Shown one piece after another: positions 17,813 to 27,900 of a DNA stretch of 64,000 bases. The stretch comes from an uncultured Roseicyclus sp. (GTDB taxonomy: Bacteria; Pseudomonadota; Alphaproteobacteria; Rhodobacterales; Rhodobacteraceae), in NCBI GenBank assembly GCA_947491935.1, contig CANLLF010000001.1, forward strand, positions 1,178,001-1,242,000. Direction: 5' to 3'. The notes beneath the pieces were generated by a model. The model saw only the letters and a list, made by a program, of their open reading frames with translations, ran no database searches and had not been told where the DNA came from. The translations under genes and the position numbers were made by a program. Positions within the stretch are counted from its first letter, which is position 1. The number at the start of each line of letters is the position of its first letter.

Positions 17813-18340
17813 TGGGCGATGCGGACTACCGCGAACAGGGAATAACGGCCATCTTTACCAGCTCTGCTAGGTGCGGCGAATGGCCGGTACTTGGGTGGCC
17901 TCTTCAGAATGCTAGCGTAAAGACCCAAAGGTTCAAACTCGCGTCAAAGAATCGAAGCGCCAACGAATACGCTTCCTTGATCCAGATCAAAGAGCGGATT
18001 CGATTCTACACTAATGTGCGATGTCAGTAACAATTGGGGATCTACTATGGCAAATTTGAGAAATATTGGAAGAAAAAAGTCGATCTGATCGCGCGGACGC
18101 TATCCCTTCGACGGAAAACGGGTTTCAATGCCGCTGTGTGCTGGTTTCAGTCTTCAAGGTGGGATAATTTAGTGTTCATCTCTTTGCATCCACATTTCCA
18201 TCTCATCGGTCAGGATAGTGAGTTGAGCATAAAAAGATGATACGGATTCCCCAGTTCAATGTACGGTTGTCAAATTGGGCTAATTCTGTTGCAGGTTGAA
18301 GGCACAGATCCTTCCGAAGGCGATTCTTAAAGGTGAAACA
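17813..18340. other. 528-bp stretch without a supported gene
   Basis: Two open frames (73 and 68 codons) are present but have no ribosome site and no family features. The second half (18000-18340) is AT-rich and probably contains the promoter of the secreted-protein/RTX pair. Nothing more specific was seen. Confidence 0.4.
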
Positions 18341-18928
18341 GTGAAAAGATCTAAAGAAGCCGTAAGTCTTATTCTGGGCGCAGTTGCATTTGTCGTGATG
18401 GCCAGCAGTGCTGGTGTGCGGGCCGATAACCTTCTGGGCACCAGGGTTGACTCAGTATTTGCTGGGTGGAGCTGCGAGCGTTCCCGCACTTCTTATCACA
18501 ATACGATCACTTCGTTCTATGGCCTAGTTTTCGAGGAGAGAGCGCCGGAACCGGGTTCAAAACACCGCGGCGCCCCCCACGCGGCGAGGGTGGCCATTGT
18601 CGGTTCATGTGAGTATCGATTTGGTTCTTACGAGCCTCCTCAAGTTTTGCGCTATGACTTCGTCAATTCGCCGCCGCGATTCTTTGAAATTGAAGGGGTA
18701 TATGTGGATTATTTAATTCCGTCCGAAGGCTACCAAGTTCGATTAGCACAAGACCTTTTCCAAGATTGCTTACGGAACGCAGCCGCCGAAACGAGCGCAC
18801 AAGAATGTGCGCAATATATCCGAGATATTTTAATATCGGGCTTGATTGAAGTATCTCTGACTCAGCCGAACGGAAGAGCTTTTTCAGCAATCTTTTTAGA
18901 TGGCCAATTTTTGGCGGAAGGCGAATAA
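18341..18928 (+). CDS. Secreted protein upstream of the RTX giant
   Basis: Read from GTG at 18341 (AAAGGTG lies 8 nt upstream), the 195-residue protein starts with basic residues, a hydrophobic core and a likely signal-peptidase site after VRA (about residue 28). The mature part has five or more cysteines, which suits a periplasmic or secreted disulfide-bonded protein. No family recognised. Its stop is one base before the chosen start of the RTX gene, so they are probably cotranscribed and coupled. It could be an accessory, chaperone or immunity partner of the RTX protein; this is inference. Confidence 0.65.
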   Translation: MKRSKEAVSLILGAVAFVVMASSAGVRADNLLGTRVDSVFAGWSCERSRTSYHNTITSFYGLVFEERAPEPGSKHRGAPHAARVAIVGSCEYRFGSYEPPQVLRYDFVNSPPRFFEIEGVYVDYLIPSEGYQVRLAQDLFQDCLRNAAAETSAQECAQYIRDILISGLIEVSLTQPNGRAFSAIFLDGQFLAEGE

Positions 18929-18929
18929 G

Positions 18930-21900
18930 ATGACAATATGGTTGGATTCTGATGGTGATGTGGCAGGCACACACGCAGGCAATCTGATTGAATTACTTAG
19001 TTCGCCAACGATCGACTACTCTATCTTAGATAGTCAGCGAAGGGACTCGGGCTTAATTCGAACGATTGAGGTGAACCGATTGGGAAACTTTCCCAATCAA
19101 TCGCAAATCCCTGAAGGCGCCACAGGGTTCTACGACCCACGCGTAGATGAAAACACGATTTGGATTCAAGCTGATTCGACGAACGGAATGTATGTCGGCG
19201 AACCTCAGCGTCGAAGCCCCTTAAATGATGCCATTACGATCGTGCATGAGTCACTCGAAGGATCGGCAGGAATTCTTGCAACGCGAGATGACTACGCGCG
19301 CAGCGTGATTGCAGACTTAGATGCCGAAATTTTTGAGAATTTTTCGTTTGGTGATCGCGATAGTCCTCAAGCCTTGGACCGCGTGGTATATTATTTGAGC
19401 TCTGAAATCGTGGTCCGTAACGCGACTATTTCGATTTTCGAAAGGAATGGCATTGATCCATATTCCCAGGCGCTATTAGATGGAGTCCGTCAACCGCATG
19501 CCATCCATAGTGACTATGCGGACATTGAGTGGATCGCCGATAGGTACCTGGACCTATCTGGAATACGATTGTCACAAGATCAGTTTGCAGCGCTTGTGTC
19601 CACGCTTCGTGAGAACTACCGTTCAGCCGCAATTGAAGTAAACGGAGTACTCATTGGTCCGATTCCGAATACTCCGTTTAATCCAGAGCTCCACCCAGTT
19701 CAATCAACGCCTGGTTCTCCTGAACTTGGTCAATTGGCAACCGGGCTAGTCGGTTTGCTTGCGAGGTCGATTGGTGGATCTTACTCTGCCGACATGTCGC
19801 AATATACGAATTATCTGGCCAACGGCTTTTCCCAAACAGTAAACCTCGCTCATTTCCAATCACATGTTTCCAACATCACTGGCGGCTGGACGCCCCCACC
19901 TGGCACTCACGTCGTGCCGCGCGGTGGCGGCTTCGAAATCCGCTATGACGATGGATCCGATTGGAACGGTTCTAAAGGCGGCAAGAAGGCACCGAAAGAT
20001 GATGGGGGTTCCAACCCCCACAAGGACTCTCCGTCTAAGGATCTTCCAACCAAGAAATCCAATCCCGTCCTCCTCGACCTGGACGGCTCCGGCCTTTCCG
20101 TCACCGAGCTTGACGCCTCGACAGTCTACGTCGATTCTACCAATGACGGCCTTTTTAACCGAACAGCTTGGGCCGGCGCTGGCGATGGCGTTTTGTTCTA
20201 CGACGCGGACAACAATGGTGCGATCACCTCCACCCGCGAATTTGTCTTCACCGAATGGGATCCGACGGCAGCCACGGATTTGGAGGCGCTGGCCTCTGTC
20301 TTTGACTTGAATGGCGACGGCATTCTGTCCGGCACGGAGCTCGACGGCTTCAAGGTCATGGTCACGGAAGCCAACGGCGAGTTGGTTGCAAAGACCCTCG
20401 CTGAATTGGGCATTGTTTCCATCGACCTAACCGGCAATGCCACGCAGATCGAATTGCCAGACGGATCGGTCATCACGGGCACAACGACCTTCACCTACGC
20501 CAACGGCGATACAGGCACGGTTGGCGAGCTGACGCTGCAATCCGAGGCGCAAGGTTACGACGTCGAACAGGTGGACACCACCAACGCGGCGGGAGATCGG
20601 GTTCAGACAACCACGGCCCGCGCCGCTGACGGGTCTGTGGCCTTTACAATCGAAAGCACGGTGACCCAGGACGGGTTTTCGACGGCAAATCGCTACGACG
20701 ACGATGGTGATGGCGTTGTCGATCGTGTGCAGACGATCTCGATCACAAACATCACTGGCGGTACGATCAAGGTTCAGGAGCTCTATCACGGCTCAGATAT
20801 TGCGACGGGCATTCTTCTGGAGGCGGTGCGGACCACAAGTGTCACGGTGACTGGTGTGTCTCGCACAGAAACGATCGAACGCGATTCCGTTGGCGGTGGC
20901 TGGTATGATCAGATCGAGGTGCGGGTCACGGACCTCACCGACGACAGTCTGACGATCACACTGACGGATATGGCGCAGGACGGAACGGCGCAGCGGATTG
21001 TCACCGAAACGGTCAGCTCCGACGGTCTGACCCGCACGGAAGCCTGGGATCTCGATGCAGATGGCACGGTGGAGTTCACGCTCACCCATGTGATCTCGGT
21101 GGACGCTGTCACGGGCGTCCGCACCGAAACCACCACGCGTTACAACTCTGATGGCTCCTTGCGCGATACGCGGGTCGAAACGGTGAGCGCCGATGGCCAG
21201 ACCCGGACGATCACGACAGATGCAGACGGGGACGGCGCCTTCGAGACCACACGGTCCTCTGACATCACGGTGAACGCAAACGGTACCACCACGTCTGACA
21301 TCGATCTGTTCAATGAAGACGGGTCCCTGCGCTCTAGCACAACTCATACGCGATCCGACGATGCCCTGATCAAGACCACCACACAGGACATTGACGGCGA
21401 CGGTGCTGTTGATGTCACGGAAACCGATGCGACGGTGATTGCGGGGAATGGCGACCGTACACAGACGCAGACGGTGTTGAATGGCGACGGGTCTCTGCGA
21501 TTTGCCGCTGAGACCTGGCGCGCAGATAACCTGATTGAAACCACCACCCATGTGGATCTCGACCGCGATGGCACGTTTGACGCCGACGAAATCCTGAATG
21601 ACGTGACGCTTGACGCTGTAACCGGCGAGGTCACGGCCGAGAGTTACGCGCGTGCTGTCGATGGGACCATCCTGTCCGAAGAGACCCGGATCACCTCTGC
21701 GGATGGTCTGTCGACCGAGACCCGTCTGGATGCGGATGGGGATGGCGACATCGATACGTTTGTGTTTGATAGCACAAGCGTTGATGGCGCAGGCATTGCC
21801 ACTCAGGTTGTGACAACCAAGAACGGCGATAACTCTATTCGGTCTGAGATGACGTATATCGTCAGCGCAGATGGGCTGACGCGCACTACGGAATACGACA

Positions 21901-24900
21901 CAGATGGTGATGGCACGTTAGATCAGGTCGATCACCAGGTTCGGGTGAACAACCCCGACGGCTCGACCACAACCTTAATCCAGAGCTTTGCCGGGGACGG
22001 CACAACGTTAATTGGTCAGGTGGTCGTGCAGCAAAGCGCGGATCGCCTCAACACAACAACGACGGAAGATCGCAATGGGGACGGTGCCACGGATTTTGAG
22101 ACCGTGCGGATTGAGGCCGCCGACGGCTCCGTCACGGTCACAGAAACCGCCTACTTCGAGGACGGATCCATTGCCTCAACGGCCACCTCCACCATCAGTG
22201 GCGATGCGCTGACCACAACAACGACGCGTGATGCGGATGGTGACACCATCTCGGAAACGGTCACCGAGATCTCGACCAGCTATGCGCTGGACGGCTCCAT
22301 GATCGAGACGATGCGCGTCGAGAATGGCGATGGGTCGCTGCAATCGCTGTCGGTCCTGACGACCAGCGACGATGGGTTCTCGACCGTTCTGGAAGAAGAT
22401 TTTAACGGCAACGGCGTCTTCGACCGCCAAACCAACACAACGACCACCTATGCGGCCAATGGCGCGATGGTGACATTGGCGATTGTGTTGGCGAGTGACG
22501 GGACCATTCTTAGCCGGACCGAGACGACCGTCAGCGATGATGGCCTTGGCACAAGCGTGGCGACGGATGCTGATGGAGACGGCACGTTTGATCTGACCAC
22601 CAGCACGACAACCACGCTGATGGCCGATGGCTCGACAGTGGAAGTGACGGAGCTTCGCGATGCAGGCGGACCGCTGCGCAACCGGACTGAAGTCACAACC
22701 AGCGATGACGTACGGCAGGTCACGACCGCTGTCGATATCGATGGCGACGGTTTGGTGGATGAGCAGACAGTGACCATTGTGACCGATGATGGATCTGTCA
22801 CCTCCACCACAACACACCTGGCGCCAGATGGCAGCACACAAACGGAAGCCGAGACTTATGCCGACGGTACGGGGCTTTCGAGCGAAGAGCGCTTTGACCT
22901 GGACGGTGACGGTGTCTTTGATCGGGTGGAAAGCCGCGAAGTGGTTCTGAACGCGGATGGCTCGACAACGGTCACAGATGAAACGCGCTCGGCTGATGGC
23001 ACACCGACGTTCCAGGAAGTGGTCACGACGTCCGATGACGGGCGTCTGATCACGACCACCACCGATGTCGACGGGGACGGCGTCGTGGACTTCTCGTCCA
23101 CGGAAACCGCAACGCTGGCCATAAACGGCGTTGAAACCTTCGTCTCCGAATCCTTCTCGAGTGATGCCAGCCTGATTGCGCGCACGGAGCGTGTGGTGAG
23201 TGCCGATGGCGATGCTGTCATTGAGACGATCGATGCGGACGGCAATGCCGTTGCGGATACGGTCCGCGTCACACTTGTGGGCGCCGACGGCGTCATCACG
23301 GAGACCACAACGCATTACTCGATTGGCGGTGGGCTTGAGGGTATCTGGACCAAAACCACAAGCGGCGACGGGCTCGATATCCGCACGGAATATGACCGCA
23401 ATGGTGATGGCCGCGTAGAACTCTTCAGCCACGATGAGACAGTCCTGAACGCGGATGGGTCGGTTGAGCGTGTCGTGACCTATCGCGACGGGCATTATGT
23501 CTCCCTCGGTCGCGAAGAATACTTCAACAGTGCCGATGGCCTCGTCTCGCGCGCTAAGATCGATCTTGATGGCGATGGCCTGTTCGACGTGTCGAATGTG
23601 TCGACCACCAGCTATCTTGCGGATGGATCGATTGAGACGGCATCGCAAGCCATTGATGAGAATGGCGCGCTGCTCTCGAGTTCGCTTGCGACGGTCAGTG
23701 GCAATGGGCTGATTGAGACAATCACGTCGGATCTTGACGGCGATGGCCAGACAGACCGGATTACAACAATCACACGCGGCGCGGAGGGCGGCTATACGCA
23801 GATTGTCCAGGACTATGATCCGGGCTTTCAGCTTGCCAACAGCGCCACTTTGGTGGTGAGTGCAGACGGTCGCACCCAAACGACCACGTTTGATTTTGAC
23901 GGCGACGGCGCAAACGATCAGCAACTGGTCCAGGTCCTGAATGCGGATCAATCGGTCTCGATGGTCTACAGCGATCTCTCCGGCAGCAATCCCGATGCGA
24001 TCATCCAAAGCACAACCAGTGCCAACGGACTTTCCACGGTTGCGACCTTTGATCTCAACGGCGACGGGACGGCTGAGTTCACCCGTGCCGTTGCAACATC
24101 CTTCGCGGCGGACGGCACGCAAATCACTTCACTCACGGAAACTGGACCAACGGGCGGCACGATCTATGAGCAAGTGAGCAGCGTTGCGGCGGATGGTCTG
24201 ACCACTACGACAACTTACGATGTGGATGGCGACGGCACGATTGATGGCACGCAGGTCCAAGACACGGTCATCAACGCCGATGGCAGTACGACTGAGACCA
24301 TTCGGTCGACTTATGCCGATGGTGCGCTCCGCGCGGAAACCGTCATTGAGACCAGTGCGGATGGGCGCAGGATTGACGTCCGAGCAGATTACGATGGCAA
24401 TGGAATTGCCGATCAGATCTCGCAGACTGTGATCGGGTCAGACGGCGAGCGGGTCGAGACAATTACATCGTTCAATGAAGCGGGTTATGAGAACAGCCGG
24501 TTTGTAACGACGACATCCGCCGATGGTCACTCGATCGAAACTCATCGTGGCAATAGCATCGAGACCACTACTTACAACCCGACCAACACCGCAAGCTATA
24601 CGTGGGAGATTGAGTCGACATCGGATCAGTCGGGGCAAACCTCCGCGCATCATTTCGGCGCGGACGGAATTGAAACCTGGACCTACACTGTAAAGAACGC
24701 GGGCGGTTCGGTCGTTGCATCACACGAAGTGCGGCTGGATGAAGCGGCCAAGGGTCGAATTTTCGACGAGGCCGCGCGTATTTACGACACGGTCCTCGAC
24801 CGGAGCCTAGACTCGACCGAATATGAGGCACTGATCGAGTTCATAGCGGACGGCGCACTAGATGAAACAGCTCTCGCAGATGACTTGCGCACCAGCGATG

Positions 24901-27900
24901 AGTTCGACGCGCGCTACGGCACGCAGACCGATGCCGAATACGTTACGCAGCTGTTTCTGAACAGTTTTGGCCGACCACCAAGTATGGTGGAGCTGGCCTC
25001 AAACCTGGCCTCTCTTAACGGTGATCCTGATCCCTGGACCGGGGCGATGAATGCCCTCGACCGAACGGACCTAGCAGTCGAACTGGCACAATCCGCCGAG
25101 CATGTTGTGACCGGCAACTCGCATCTGGCAACGAACAACTTCGACGTCATCCGCAACCCTGCGCAATTTGAGCGGTTCCTCAACGAAGCTTATGTCGAAG
25201 GCATCGTCAAGAGCCTTGTAGATGTGGTTTATGACCGCGATCCCAACGCGCAAGAATTGGCGCATCTAGCCGAGCAACTTCTCGAGAACGCCTCTAACCC
25301 GGAAGACCTTGCTCAAGAATTGTTGGACGCGAATGGCGTTGTCGCGGGGCAAGCCCAGAACGCTTTGGCAGGCCTAACGGGGTCTGCATTTGTCACCCAG
25401 GCCTACCAGAACGCTATTGGGCGTGATCCAAGCGCCGAAGAGCTGCAAGTTTGGGGCGGAATACTGGCAAGCAATGCCCTGACACAGGCTCAGTTCTTGG
25501 CGTCTCTTGCGCAAAGCCCAGAGCATCTGGAGACCAACAACGCCCATCAAGCGACGGTTTCAGATCCGATTTCGTATGCCACAGGTGATGGAACTACGCA
25601 GACGCTCACAGGATCGGCCGGAATCGATGTCATCGAAGGTCATGCGGGCGCTGATGTTCTCGAGGGCCAGGGCGGCTCTGACATCTATCGGTGGTCTGAG
25701 GGAGACGGCAACGACACGATCAACGACACTTCTCAAGAAGTGCTGGAGACCGACACCCTTCAGTTCCTAGATATTTCGTCTAACGATGTGGTTTTGCGCC
25801 GAGCAGCAGGCTCAAATAACCTTGAGGTCGAGATCCTCAGTACAGGCGAGGTGATTACAATCGTCGCGCCGCCACAGGCTGTGTCCCATACCGTCAGCGA
25901 ATACGTACCTGTTCAATCCATAAATCCGTTTTCCGATAGCGACTCATATGTGTGGGTTACGCGCACTTACTATGTCGACCCGACAGTTGGAATCGAGAGC
26001 ATTGGGTTTTCGGACGGCGTCACGTGGACGCAAGCTGACATCCTTGAAAAAACCCAAACTGAAGGAACCTCCGGAAACAACTCGCTCTCTGGGACTGGCA
26101 ACTTTGCAATCCACTACCAAGGCCTCGACGGCTCAGACACGATTACAGGGCAGCTCGGGGATGATACGCTGGAAGGCGGCGCCGGAAACGACGTTCTGAA
26201 CGGCAAAGAAGGTAACGATATCTATTTCTGGGCCAAAGGACACGGCAACGATACGATTAAGGAAACACATTCGACGGAATTCTCAGAGTTTGACACACTC
26301 CTTCTTTCGGATGTGGATTCAGATGATGTCGAAATCACTCGTGATGCTGCGTCGGATAATATTCAAATACACGTTATCAGCGCAGGTGAGGTGATCACGG
26401 TCGAGGATCACTTGCAAAACAGTTACCAGTATCAAGACACAATTCCACACCCGGGTGACGGAGACCCAATAACCGTTTGGCGAACGGGTTACCGCGACAC
26501 TGCGGCGGGGATCGAGCAGATTGTTTTTTCCGGCGGAACAACGTGGAACCTCAATGACATCGTCGGTCAAACCAGAACGCGCGGAGATGCTGGCAACAAT
26601 AACATAAATGGCCTGTTTTATGGCGCGGATATCATCGAAGGTTTAGACGGCAATGACACGCTCCGAGGTCAGGGTGGCGATGACACTCTCGTAGGTGGAC
26701 TTGGTGATGATAGCCTGGAAGGCGGCAATGGCGACGATCACTATGTCTGGTCTTTGGGAGATGGCAACGACACAATTGATGACGCTGGAATTCTCTATGT
26801 GAGCTCTATCACGCGACATGAACTAGCCGAATTTGACTCGCTAGAACTGCAAGGTGTGTTGTCTGCTGATGTCACCCTTTCGCGCGCTCAAGGCAGCTAT
26901 GATCTGCTGATCGAAACCACCTCCGGTGAGGTAATCACCGTTGACGATCACTTCTACTATTCACAGTACGGGTACGGGATTGACCTCATCGAATTCGACG
27001 ATGGTGCGCGTTGGACGATAGATGACATCCTAGACCTGACGTCCGTTGTTGGAACGTCCGGCAATAATGCTCTCTCTGGTGCAGGTCAATATGATCAGAA
27101 CTACTTTGGCCTGGGCGGCAATGACACGATCACCGCTCAAAATGGCAATGATCTGCTTGTCGGCGGTCTCGGTGCTGACCTCCTGCAGGGCGGCCATGGC
27201 AATGATCTGTATTTGTGGAGTGCCGGTGACGGCGCGGATACGATCAATGACACGGGCTCGTCCGGACTTGAAGTTGACCGTTTGGACTTCGCTGACATTG
27301 CATCGACCAGTGTCGACCTTACCGTTTCAGGCCACAACATGCTCATTGATGTATTGGGTACGGGAGGCGCACAGATCAGTGTTACCAATCAATTCTATAG
27401 CCATGTCACTGGCCAAACGAATTCATCCGTTCGATATGGATATGGCCTGGAATTCCTGACATTCGGTGATGGCGTCACAGTCGAGATACTCGACAGTGAC
27501 ATAGCGCAGACTCTGGTGACCGGTACCGCCGCGACTGAGAACTTGGCGGGCTGGGGCTTCCACGACCATATACTAGGGCTGGAGGGGAATGATACGCTGA
27601 CGGGTCATGGCGGTGACGATACGCTAGCCGGGGGCGAAGGGAACGATGTCCTGAATGGGGGCATCGGCTCAGATATCTATCAGTGGCGCCAAGGTGATGG
27701 CGACGACACCATCCACGATGGCAACGGCACAAGCGGTACATCTGCGACTGCCGTAGATCGGCTGGATCTGCTGGATGTGGACCCGAGCAATGTTGATTTG
27801 TTGCGTGCCCACGGATCTTCAGATCTTGAGATCAGAATTGGGGCCAACGAAGTCATTACTGTGAAGTATCAATTCTACGATCCGTATCTGCCCGAGGGCT

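Noticed and set aside
22176..24122. 648-codon open frame on the minus strand
   Set aside because: It is a shadow of the repetitive RTX coding sequence; composition is repeat-derived, and it has no family features.
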